From the NCBI GenBank assembly GCA_003833135.1, contig QZLH01000170.1:1-64000 (forward strand): a stretch of DNA of 64,000 nucleotides, in the 5' to 3' direction. Source of the DNA: Oehlia diaphana. Taxonomy: Eukaryota > Glomeromycota > Glomeromycetes > Glomerales > Glomeraceae. Every line of letters starts with the position of its first letter. Positions within the stretch are counted from its first letter, which is position 1. Positions 1 to 11,665 of this stretch are shown here, piece after piece. The notes under the pieces were generated by a model. That model made no database searches, was not told the origin of the DNA, and worked only from the letters and a program-made list of their open reading frames with translations. The position numbers and the translations under genes were made by a program.

Positions 1-1753
1 ATTACTAGTATATATAATGAGTAAAAGAATTTTTTATCGTAACTTGGAAAGTATCAGGAGATTCAACGTAAGGTTCAGATTTTTATAAGGGATGACGATA
101 ATTTGCGAAAATATAAAAATATTGGCCCAAATTGGTCTCATCTGACATGCAATGGGTATCATTTCGTCTTAAGCTATTATCTTTGGCCTTTTCCTTAGCG
201 GAGGAGATAGAGTTATAGTCTTTTTACTTATTTTTTCTTTGGTAGAATTACCTTGAGTTTTAATAAAATAAAAAAATCAACAATGATTCTCCAATGATTT
301 TAATTCGTAATTTAAATAGTCTTTGTAGCCTCTCGTTAGGTTTATAAAAAATTAAGATACTTCATGAACGCTGGCATATTGGTATTGTTGCGCAGATCAT
401 TTGACACGAAACTCGGCTTGGTCGGCAATTTTTTAGTATAACATACTTTGGATAACTTATACTTAGTATAATTTACACTAAGTATAAGTTATACCCACCA
501 AAAAATCAATATATAAAAACTCGCTAAACGATGCGAAAATGGATGGAATTTTTGGTTACGTATAATATTGTCAGATCGTGAAATATTGTTCAATTGGCAT
601 TTGATTTTATTATTTGTTGTACATTTCTTATTGTTTTATTTAAATAAAGCATACACTTTAATTTTCACCCATACACTTTAAATTTCGCGTTTATCTTAAA
701 CTATTCGTTAGTATTTCTGTTACCGTCACGTGACTTTGACGCCAATCGTATCATCATTGCTGGTAAGTCGTCGTCAATTTCTAATCACTCATTGTACAAT
801 GCAGCCAAATCCGAATTGAATTTTCAGATAATGCAACAAATTCTACGCTATATTAAATAAGCATTGTTTTTTCTTTGATTCTTTTTTGCTTAAATCAGTG
901 ACAAATACCAAATTGCAATGGTAAACAATAAAACAATAACAATTAATAACACTATTAATAATGTAAATTATTAACAATATAAAAAAGTTTTTAAAATAAT
1001 TAAAATAATAAAATTTAAACAAACTTTACGAATAATCAGGTTAATTTATTTTAGATAATTTTTAAAAGTTAATAATTTTTACCAGTAAAATTTATAATAT
1101 CAGAACTGGCTCAATCAGTTCAGTTCAGTTCTAAACTCCGTTCTAAAGTGATTTTTGGAGTCAGTCCTATCGCTCTGGCTCGTAGAACCGAAACCAAAAT
1201 GATAAATTTATTCCCATCTCTAGTTAAATTGTCATAATTTATGAATTCAAGAGAAGTTTTTACTTGATTTAGAAATTTTGAGCTTAATAAAATTTTAATT
1301 AGTATAAAAGATTGATTTCACATATTGGAAATGTTTATATTTAATAATTGAATAAGTTACAAAAAAAAAGATTTATTTAAATTACAAACTAAGAAACTTG
1401 TAAAATATTTACTACTCTAGCTTTAGTGTTTAAATAATTTTAAAAAAAATAAATAAAAGAGAATAATATATTTAATATCTGGATAAGCTATAAAATAAAG
1501 GAATTGTTTAAATTACAAACCAAGAAACTTGTAAATATTTTACTACTCTATGCTTAGTGTCTAAATAAATCAAAAAAGAATTGAATCAAAAATCAAAGTT
1601 TTGCATCAAAAAATATAGATTTTTTTTTAAAAAAAAACACAAATAATTAGTTAAATTTTATTTGTTTTAGTTTTAAATCTGAATAATTAAATAAATAAAA
1701 TTAATTCCACATAAATAATTTGCAAAATTACTTTTATTGTATATATCACTTAC
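1..1753. other. AT-rich intergenic region
   Basis: I see no open reading frame of note and no RNA gene. The stretch is A/T-rich with homopolymer runs. It contains one clear hairpin (452-492, listed separately) and a less AT-rich patch near 1105-1200. It lies downstream of the 3' end of the kinase gene. Confidence 0.6.
452..492. repeat. Perfect 16-bp inverted repeat (hairpin)
   Basis: Arm ATAACTTATACTTAGT at 452-467 and its exact reverse complement at 477-492 flank a 9-bp loop. The surrounding bases (a T-run with TATAAC on the left, TATACC and an A-run on the right) are also partly inverted, so this may be a decayed MITE. No function is visible. Confidence 0.7.
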
Positions 1754-4700
1754 CTAATCATTTATTTCTATAATTATACAATCATCTAAATCTTCACTAA
1801 CTGGTATTTCATTCACTTTTCCACTAGTAGATTGACTTGCATAATATGCTTGTAAATCTTTACTTTTAAGAGTTTCGTTCAATTCTTTACTACTGAAATT
1901 AAGTAAGCGACTTATATAATATACTTGTGGATGAGATTCAGTAGCGAGATTGTTAGGCCCAATTGGTGCATTTATAAATTCCATAACGTTAGATTTTAAT
2001 CCTTTATTCATTATACCATTATCAGGAAAAAAAATCCATCCTCCAATAATATTTAAAACTTCTCTAGAAGATGGCCTTTTTAATGGATCTTTATCCCAAC
2101 ACATTTTCATCAAATCTACGTAACATTGTGGGGTATTTTCGATAATTTCAGGACGTTCACCTTTACAAATACTTATACTAAGTTGAATATCATGTGCTCT
2201 ATCATTGAATGGTGGTACTCCGGATGTAAATTCCCACATAATCATAGAAAAACTATATATATCACTAGCTGGAGTATAAGATTTGCCTCTTAAAATTTCA
2301 GGTGCCATAAATGGTATAACACCATAAATATCATCTTTTTTCAAAAATGATTTTACAGGTCGACATAATCCTAAATCACTAATAAAAATTTTATCTTTAT
2401 CACTTTCCACATGAATTAAAATATTACCATCATGAAAATCACAATGAATAAGATCTTGTTCATGTATTCTATTAAGCCCAGAAATAATTTCGTATAACTT
2501 ATGTAATTTTTGTTTCCAATTTGTTTTGATTATTTTTGTTAAATTTCCTCTCAAATTACCTTTGTTCGCATAATCTATTACCACCATATAATTCAAAGTA
2601 TCTGGATTTCTTGTAAATCCATAAAATTTAATAATATCAGTTGAATATAAACAACGTTTATGATATTCCCACTATAAAAGATAATAATATAATATTAGTA
2701 TTAATAAATTATAATTTAAATTAAAAATAAGTAAATAATATGCTATTCATACTTCATTTAAGAATTCATTTAAATTTTCACTTAAATTATTATAACATTT
2801 AAAAATTATTTCTTTATTTTCATTATTTAACCAATTAGCTTTGTATATAACACTAAATCCTCCCTTATCAAAATATTTAATATTTTTAAATTTATCATAA
2901 GGAATCCATTTTAAATTTCTATCATAAATAAATCTATCCAAAATCATTTCTCCGCTTCTTCCAAATCTATAAATTTAAATAATTAAAATTATATTAAAGT
3001 TAATTATCAAAGTTTATGATTAGAAAAAATTAATATTAATACTTACTCTAAAGTTTAAACAGGGATTTAATAAAATATAAATTTAGCTTTTGTACATATA
3101 TATAGAATAACCTATATTTAATAACTTACCAACTAAAATAACAGATGTTTTTTCAAATAAAAATTTCAGTTAACTAAAATTATAGCTAAAATAAATTTAT
3201 AAATATATATACCAAAAGAAATAACTAATTACTTACATGCTATATTATTTAATAATTTTTTAAATAAAGAGTTTAGTAGTAGTTTAAATTATATAAACAT
3301 TATATAAATATATAACAATAAAATTAAATAAATAACTTACACCCTAATAATTTTTTTTTTAAATAAGGCATTTAGTTAGTTTAAACTATATGTGAACATA
3401 ATAGAAATACAGTATGTAATAATAGTAGAAATAAATAACTTACACTCTAACAATTATTTTTAAACGAGGAATATAGTTAGCTCTAATTATATATACAGTA
3501 TATTATCTGATATAAATATATAATAAAATCAAATAACAACTTACTATACTCTATATTATTAAAAATTTAGTTAGCTTTGGCTTATATAAATAATATATAA
3601 ATATGTAATAATAAAGTCAAATAATAACTTACTGCTATCTGTATTATTAAATAATTTTTAAATAAAAGTTTAATTAATTTGAATGATATAAATAAATAAT
3701 AATAAAATAAAATAATAACTTACAAGATGCTATGTTATTAAATAATTTTTTAAATAAAAATTATTAGTTAAATTATACAGAAATATAATAATAAAATCAA
3801 ATGATAACTTACAACGCCCTATATTATTAAATAATTTTTTGAGTAAAAAATTTAGTTAATTTGAATTATATTGAGGAAATATTATATAAATAAACAATAA
3901 TAAAATTAAATAAATAACTTACATCCTAATAATTTTTTTCAAATAGAGAATTTAGTTAACAAATTATACGCAAATATAATATAATAATAAAATTAAATAA
4001 ATAACTTACTATCTGTATTATTAAATAATTTTTTAATAATTAATTTAAATTATCATAGACATATAATAATATAATTAAATAAATAACTTATAACTTACCA
4101 TCTAAAAAAAGGAATTACCAAATAAATTTTAAATAAAGAATTTAGTTAGCTTAAATCAGATGAAAATATAAATATATAATAATAAAATCAAATAAATAAC
4201 CTACAAACTATATTATTAAATTATTTTTTAAATAAAGACTTTAATTAGTTTGAATTATATATAAATATATTATATATATAATAATAGAAACTAAAAAATA
4301 AATTATAACTTGCCATCTAAAAAAATTACCAAATAACTAAGAATTAACTCACTTAGTCAAATTGCTATATATATAAATATGTAATAAAAAGTTGAATAAC
4401 TTACAATCTATATTATTAAATAATTTTTTTTAGATAAAGAATTTAGTAAATATATTATAAATATATGATAATAAAATTAAATAAATAACTTACATTCTAG
4501 GTTATTAAATAAATTTTTAAATAAAAAATTTAGTCAGTTTAAATTATGTACAAATATATTATAAATATATAATAATCAGCATATGAAATTCAAGTAAAAT
4601 ACTTATTGCATATAAGAAAAAGTTGCAATACAATTTGTGGAAAATAAATTTGATTTTGTGCACAGATATGTTAATATTTTTAAATTCTAAACGGAAAGTT

Positions 4701-7700
4701 GCGTAATGTGCACTCTACAAATTCCACAAATAGATTTCATACACTGATAATAATAGAATTAAATAATTAAATAAATAACTTACCAACTAAAATAAATCAC
4801 CAAAATAAAGAATTTAGTAAGTTTAAATTATGTATAATAATAGACTGAATCATTAATAAATAACTTATAACTTACACGCTAAAATGAAATTACCAAATAG
4901 TTTTTTAAACAAAGAATTTAGTTAGTTTAAATTATTTATAAATTTATTATAAATAAATAATATGTAATAATAGAATTAAATAACTTACCAGTCCCTAATA
5001 TTATTAGTAAGTAATTTTTAGATGAATTTAGTATAAATTAAATATACATTGTAAATATATAATAATAGAATTAAATAAATAACTTATAACTTACCAACTA
5101 AAATAAGTCATTCATAATTTTTAAATAAAGAATTCATTTAGTTAAATTATACATAAATATTGAATAAATAAGCAATAATAATTAAATTAACAACTTACGA
5201 ACTATATTATTAAATAGTTTTTTTTAAAAAATAATTAATAAATTTGTTAGTCTAAAATATATAAATATATTATAAATATGCAATAATAGAATTAAACAAC
5301 TTACTAACTATTCATCAAATAATTTTATAAATAAAAGAATTTATTTAGTTTAAATTATATATGCTGTATATAAATATCTGTAAATAGAATTAAATAGCTT
5401 ACGAACTATATTATTAATTAATTTTTTATAAAAAAAATAGTTTAGTTTAAATTATATATAAATATTAAATAAATAAGTAATAATAAAATTAATTAAAATA
5501 AATTAACAACTTACTAACTATTCATTAAATAATTTTTATAAATAAAGAATTTAGTTAGTTTATATGTAAATATAAATACATAATAATAGAATTAATTAAA
5601 TAACTTACAAGCTATATTATTTAATTAATTTTTAAAATTTAATTAAATTATAATATTATATGCAAATATAATATAAATATGTAATAATGAAATCAAATAA
5701 ATAACTTACTCCCTATATGTTATAAAATAATTTAGTTTAACTTATATGTAAATATTATATAAATATATCATAATAAAATTAAATAAATAACTTACATTCT
5801 AGATTATTAAATAATTTTTTAAATAAAGAATTTAGTGTAAATATTATATAAATATGTAATAATAAAATTAAATTAATGGCTTACCCTCTATATTGTTAAA
5901 TAATTTTTTAAGATAAATAATTTAGTGTAAATATTATATAAATATGTAGTAATAAATTAAATTAATGACTTACTCTCTATATTGTTAAATAATGTTTTTA
6001 AGATAAATAATTTAGTTGTTTTAAATTATATATAATTATGCAATAATAGAATTAAATAAATAACTTACTAACTATAAGAAATTACAAAAATAAAGAATTT
6101 AGTTGGTTTAAATTATATGTGAATATCATATAAAAATGTAATAATAAAATTGATGAATAAATAACTTACAAACTACATTATTAAATAATTTTTTAAATAA
6201 AAGTCAGTTTAAATAATATGAGTATTTTATAAATGTATAATAGAATTAAATAATAACTTACCAACTATATTATAAAGTAATTTTTTAAATAAAAATTTTA
6301 GTTAGTTTAAATTATATAAATTACAATATTATATAAATATGTAATAATGGAAAACTTACAATCTATATTATTAAATAAATTAAAGAATTTAGTTTGTTTA
6401 AATTATATGTAAAGATATTGTAATTATGTAAGAATAGAATTATATAAACAACTTACAAACTATATTATTAAATAATTTTAAAATAAAGAATTTAGTTAGT
6501 TTTAATTATATGTAAATATATTATAATAGAATTAAATAAACAACTTACAGACTATTTCAAATTATTTTTAAATAAAAATTTAGTTAATTTAAATTATACA
6601 CGAATATTCACAAATATATATTAATAGTATTAAATTAATAACTTACAATCTATATTATTATAAAAATAATTAAGACTTAGTTAGTTTAAATTATATGTAA
6701 ACATAATTAATAATAGAGTAAAATAAATAACTTACAATCTATATTATTAAATTAAATTAAGAATTTAGTTCATTTAAATTATATATATTAAAATATATTA
6801 TAATTATGCAATAATAGAAATAAATAAACAACTTACAAACTATATTATTAAATAAAGAATTTAGTTAGATTAAATATATTACAAATATATAATAATAAAA
6901 TTAAAATAAATAACTTACTAGCTATGTGATTAAAAATTTTTTCAAATAGAATTTAATTAGTACAAATTATACAAATATATATAATAATAAAATTAAATAA
7001 ATAACTTACAAACTATATAATTTAAATGATTTTTTAATTAAAGAATTTAGTCAGTTTAAATTTTGTGTAAATATTAAATAAACTTAAATAACTTACAAAC
7101 TATATTATTAAATTAAATAAAGAATTTAGTTTGTTTAAAAATATTGAAACTAATAATAGAATTAAGTAAATAATTTATAACTTACGAACTAAATAAAATT
7201 ACCAAATTATTTTTTAAACAAAGAATTTTGTTAGTGTAAATTATATGTAAATATATTATAAACAATATGAATAATAAAATTAAATAACTTACTAATTGCT
7301 ATATTATTAAATAATTTTTTAATAAAAAATTTAGTTAATTTGAATTATACTAATAAATAATAATAATAAAATCACAAAAACAAATAAACTTACAATACAC
7401 TACATTATTAAAAATTTAGTTAGTATGATATAAATATATAAAATAAATCAGATAACAACTTACAACAACCTATATCAATATCTTATAACTTACCAACTAA
7501 AGAAATTACCAAATAATTTTTCAAATAAAAGATTTTTTTAGTTTAAATTGTTTATAAATATTACATAATTATGTAATAATGGCATTAAAATAACTTACTT
7601 ACTATATTATAAATAATTTTTTTAAATAAATAATTTAGTAAGTTTAAATTATAAATAAATATTTTGTTTAAGAGTTAATTAAATATAACTTACAAACTAT

Positions 7701-10700
7701 ATTACCAAATTAAATAAAGAATTTATTAGCTTAAATTATATCAATATTATATATAAATGTATAATAATAAATTAAATGAATAACTTACAAACTATATTAT
7801 CAGTTATTAAATAATTTTTTAAATAATGATATGGATTTAGTTAGTTTAATTTACTATATAATATAATAATATAATTATAAATTTAAATAAATAACTCACT
7901 CCCTATATTGTTTAATTAAAGAATTTAATTAGTTTATATATATTATAAATATATAACAATAGAATTAAATAAATAACTTACAGCCTATATTATTTAAAAT
8001 AAAGGATTTAATTAATATAAATTTAATACATGCAAATATTATATAAATATATTAAATGCTTACCAGCTATATTATTAATTAAATAATGAATTTAGTTAAT
8101 TTAAATTTTATATAAATATATTATAGTTATATAATAATAAATTAAATAAATAACTTACAAACTATATTATTAAATAATTTTTAAATGAAGAATTTAGTTA
8201 GTTTAAATTATGTAAATTATTATATAAGTAGACATTATATAATATACTAAATAAATAACTTACAAGCTATATTATTAAATATAAATAATTAAATTAGTTT
8301 AAATTATATATAAATATATCATAAATATGTAATATTAATAAAATTAAATAAATAACTAAACTACTTACAACCTATATTTTAAATAATTTTTTAAATAAAG
8401 AATTTTAATTAGTTTAAAAATATAATATATATTAATAAAATTAAATAAATAACTTACAAACTATATTATTAAAAATGAATTTAATATTATATATAAATAT
8501 ATAATAATAATTTAGTTAGTTTAAATTATATATAATATTATATAAATATGTACTAATAATAGATAGAATTAAATAAATAACTTACTTCCTATTTATTAAA
8601 TAATTTTTTAATAAAGAATTTAATTAGTTAAATTATATATAAATATTACATATAAATATGTAATAGTAGAATTTAATAAATAACTTACTTTCTATTTATT
8701 AAATAATATTTAAATAAAAAATTTAATTAGTTTAAAATATATGTAAATATATTATAACATATAATAACAGAATTAAATAAATTTTACAACCTGTATTATT
8801 AAATAATATTTAAAATAAAGAATTTAGTTAATTTAAAGTATACAATAATATATAATTAAATAAATTAGTAAATAACTTAATACAGCTTACTTTCTAAAAT
8901 AAATTATCAAATAATTTTTAAATAAAGAATTTAGCTTAAATAGCAATAATAAAATAAATAATCTATTAACATACCATCTAAAAGAAATTATCAAATAATG
9001 AATTTGGTTTAAATTACATGTAATATTATATAAATGCAATATGCAATAATGAAATTAAATAACTTATTACCATGATCTAAAAGAAATTAGCAAATAATTT
9101 TTTAAATAAAGAATTTAGTTTTAATTATAGAGTATGTAGATATAATATAAATATGTAATAATAAAATTAAATAAATAACTTATTAACATACCATCTTAAA
9201 GAAATTAGCAAATAATTTTAAATAGAGAATTCAATTTTAATATTATATAAATAGTATGTAATGAATGTAATAATGAAATTAAATAAATAACTTATAACTT
9301 ACAATCTAAAAGAAATTAGCAAAATTTAGTTTAAATTATATATAATGGAATAAATAGTAATGGAATTAAATAGATAACTTACGATCTATAATTATTCAAA
9401 TAAAGAATTTAATTAGCTTAAATTATATGTAATATAATTTTACTTCAAATCACCGGGGGGATGATCACCGGTGACTGAAATTATGACGACCACCAGCATT
9501 AAAAAAAATATAGAGCCAGTAAAAATTGATAATTCTGGCCAAAGGTGATGATCACCCCCGGTGATTTGAAGTAAAAAGCATAATAGATATAAATAACTTA
9601 CAATCTATAATATTAAATAATTTAACGAATTTAGTTAGTTTAAATATAATATAAATATATAAAAATTTGGGTTGCAGACATTTCTTATGTTAAGGGTAAC
9701 TACCCAGTTACGTCTTGACTTATATTAGTTTATGTTATAATGTCTGCAACCCTAATAAAAATAAATTAAATAAATAACTTAACTTACCATCTAAAATAAT
9801 TTACCAATATTTTTAATAATTAGTTAAATTACATGCAAATAGCATTAAATAAATAACTTACCACCTAAATTATAAAATAATTTGTGATTTATTAAATAAA
9901 AAATTTAGTTTAAATCATATGTAAATATATAAATATGCAATCAGAATTAATAAATAACTTACTTCCTATATTATTAAATAATTTTTTTAATAAAGAATTG
10001 GTTAATTTAAATTAAATGCAGATACAGTGACACCTCTATGAGTGCACTCTCTATAAGTGCATGCACTATATAAATTCGCTTTAAGTGCACGGTTGGCCTC
10101 TTTCCAACTTATAAAAGCCCTTAATATTTTACTCTTTATAAATGCACACCCTCTCTAAGTGCACATCCTACTATTTTTTTTACTATGGTCCCAAGGGGAT
10201 GCACTTAGAGAGGTGTCACTGCATTATATATATAAATATGTAATAATAGAATTAAATGAATAACTTATAACTTACGATCTATAGAATACAGAATTTGTTA
10301 GTTTAAATTGTATATAAGCATATAATAATAAAAACCTACAATCTATTTTATTAAAAGAATTCAGTTAATTTAAATTATATGCAAATATTATAAAAATACA
10401 TAATATTATAATTAAATAAATAATTTACCCCCTATATTTATTAAAAAATTTTTTAAATGAAGAATTTAGTTAGTTTAAATCATATGCAAATATTATAAAA
10501 CATGTAATAATAGAAATAAATAACTCACAAACTATATTATTAAATAATTATTAAATAAAGGATTTGATTAATCTAATTATCATATAACATATAATAATAG
10601 AATTAAATAAATAACTCACATTCTAAAAAATAATTTTCAAATAAAGAATTTGGTTAGTTTAAATTATATGCAAATATAAAAATACATAATAATAGAATTA

Positions 10701-11594
10701 AATAAATAACTTACTTCCTATATTATTAAAATAAATAATTTGGTTAGTTAAATTATACGTAAATAAAATATAAATATATAATAATAATAGAATTAAATAA
10801 ATAACTCACTCTCTATATTTTAAATAATTTTTAAATAAAGAATTTAGTTTGTTTGTTTAAATATTATATAAATTTATAATAATAAAATTTAATAAATAAA
10901 CTTATAACTTACCAACTAAAAGAAAATTTTTAAATAAAGAATTCAGTCAGTTTAAATTATATAATGATAAAAATATTGATAACATATAACTTACACCCTG
11001 TAGTATTATTAATTATTAATTTGTTAGTAGGATTAAATATGATACAAAACTATATTATAATAAATCAAATATATTACTCACAATCTTATCATTTAAGTAA
11101 AGAATATATAATTAATTGAATTATATAAAATATTAAACAAATAAATATAATATTATTAAAAATTGAAACTTTACCTTCTGTAATATAATTAATTATTAAT
11201 AGTTATTTAAAAAAATATTTAGTTATTTAAATATTGTGTAAATTAAAATAAAAAATTAAACAACTGATAACTTACTAACTATAGTATTATTAATTATTAA
11301 TTATTTAGTTACATTAGAATATAACAAAAATAAGTAATTCCATTATTATTCAATTATAAGATAACTCTATTAACTTACAAACTAAATAAATTATTTGATA
11401 TAATTAATATTAAATTAATGCATAATGTACAATTATAATATTTAAAATTATTTACAATTTAATATATTATATTTACCTTTAATTTCCTCAGTACTTAAAA
11501 CTTATTGCAATTTGATTAGAAATTTAGAGTAATTCTAATTTATATTAAATACTCATACTATATGCTTTTTACCTTCATTATTACTATGAGCCAT
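1754..11594 (-). CDS. TKL-type protein kinase with N-terminal region encoded by a microexon array
   Basis: Model: complement of exons 11573..11594, 11477..11500, about 82 microexons between 11381 and 3047 (separate entry), 2753..2966 and 1754..2671. The total is 1449 nt (482 codons plus stop) and the frame is consistent end to end. The N-terminus reads MAHSNNEVLSTEEIK from the first two exons. Residues 16-40 (microexons) are acidic/aromatic, 48-72 and about 76-91 are hydrophobic (probable membrane segments), and 107 onward is the kinase. Kinase marks: GGFSVIY glycine loop, IIFK as the ATP-binding lysine, HCDFHDGN catalytic loop (HRD replaced by HCD), DLG in place of DFG, MAPEIL, and KRPS near the end. 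The C-terminal tail starts HPQVYYISRLL. The two kinase exons join as NE|WEY across 2672-2752. One in-frame TAA falls across microexons 8788 and 8689; skipping the 8788 unit, which has a weak GTAAAA donor, removes it. The kinase exons are certain. The microexon part is inferred from splice signals and frame. A conventional short model would start at Met 2947. Confidence 0.75.
4577..4746. mobile_element. MITE, 170 bp, CAG...CTG termini
   Basis: The ends CAGCATATGAAAT and ATTTCATACACTG are imperfect inverted repeats. ATAAT flanks both sides (possible target-site duplication, but low-complexity). Inner TTTGTGGAA and TTCCACAAA are also inverted. It lies wholly inside the intron between microexons 4784 and 4494, which explains that oversized spacing. 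Confidence 0.7.
9443..9571. mobile_element. MITE with TA duplication (Tc1/mariner-like)
   Basis: The termini CTTCAAATCACCGG and CCGGTGATTTGAAG are perfect inverted repeats that continue imperfectly through the GATGATCACC region. TA flanks both ends (9441-9442, 9572-9573), as expected for Tc1/mariner-type insertion. There is no transposase inside. The element sits in the intron between microexons 9602 and 9383. Confidence 0.85.
9669..9752. mobile_element. 84-bp MITE with perfect 14-bp inverted ends
   Basis: GGGTTGCAGACATT at 9669-9682 and its exact reverse complement at 9739-9752 bound a short GC-richer core. It lies in the intron between microexons 9788 and 9602. The target-site duplication is not clear. 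Confidence 0.8.
10025..10221. mobile_element. MITE, CAGTGACACCTCT ends (pogo/Tigger-like)
   Basis: The left end CAGTGACACCTCT and right end AGAGGTGTCACTG are perfect inverted repeats. Inside, several AAGTGCA motifs recur in both orientations. TA precedes the left end, but the right flank is CA, so the duplication is not intact. CAGTG termini followed by ACCTCT resemble pogo/Tigger elements (inference). It lies in the intron between microexons 10276 and 9963. Confidence 0.75.
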
Positions 11595-11644
11595 TATTCT
11601 CCCTAACTGAAAAGGATAACGAAAATAATTTTTTTTTAATTTAA

Positions 11645-11665
11645 TAAGGAGGGTTTATATACAGT
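11645..11665 (-). promoter_or_regulatory. Putative TATA box of the kinase gene
   Basis: On the minus strand the sequence CTGTATATAAACCC lies about 55-70 bp upstream of the ATG at 11594, a suitable place for a core promoter. Assigned by position and motif only. Confidence 0.45.

Larger units (their letters stand above)
2967..11476 (-). repeat. Array of ~82 intron-like units separated by 3-nt (or 6-nt) microexons
   Basis: Read on the minus strand, each unit starts GTAAGTTATTTATTTAATT, contains an ACTAAC/TTAACT-like branch region and ends ATTATTAAATAATATAG-like (AG). Lowest + coordinate and sense bases, mRNA order: 11379 TTT, 11276 TTA, 11175 AAG, 11082 ATT, 10995 GGT, 10913 TTG, 10810 AGA, 10715 GAA, 10620 AAT, 10529 TTT, 10429 GGG, 10340 ATT, 10276 ATC, 9963 GAA, 9862 GTG, 9788 ATG, 9602 ATT, 9383 ATC, 9303 ATT, 9192 ATG, 9071 ATCATG, 8975 ATG, 8891 AAA, 8788 GTT, 8689 AAA, 8586 GAA, 8458 TTT, 8369 GTT, 8264 CTT, 8159 TTT, 8064 CTG, 7982 GCT, 7900 GGA, 7789 TTT, 7694 TTT, 7599 TAA, 7494 TTG, 7464 GTTGTT, 7394 TGTATT, 7293 CAATTA, 7186 TTC, 7097 TTT, 7010 TTT, 6919 CTA, 6837 TTT, 6736 ATT, 6647 ATT, 6549 TCT, 6457 TTT, 6360 ATT, 6262 TTG, 6170 TTT, 6069 TTA, 5974 AGA, 5885 AGG, 5796 AAT, 5710 GGA, 5609 CTT, 5515 TTA, 5403 TTC, 5305 TTA, 5199 TTC, 5095 TTG, 4989 GGACTG, 4876 CGT, 4784 TTG, 4494 AAT, 4405 ATT, 4314 ATG, 4205 TTT, 4099 ATG, 4010 ATA, 3923 GAT, 3813 GGCGTT, 3724 CATCTT, 3633 ATAGCA, 3545 AGTATA, 3444 AGT, 3341 GGT, 3237 CAT, 3130 TTG, 3047 A. 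Most donors are GTAAG. Exceptions are GTGAG (7900, 10529, 10620, 10810, 11082), GTAGG (4205, 10340), GTATG (8975, 9192), GTAAA (8788, 10429, 11175), GTAAT (9071) and GCAAG (4314). Confidence 0.85.

Noticed and set aside
3061..3120. Additional AG|GT pair at TATAG|GTTATT near 3111
   Set aside because: It would be a zero-length exon inside a unit and does not match the standard unit ends; more likely chance.
2967..11476. Regular ~95-bp repeats, superficially like a CRISPR array or centromeric satellite
   Set aside because: The units are degenerate, the genome is eukaryotic, and the conserved points are splice signals around 3-nt segments; spacers in the CRISPR sense do not exist.
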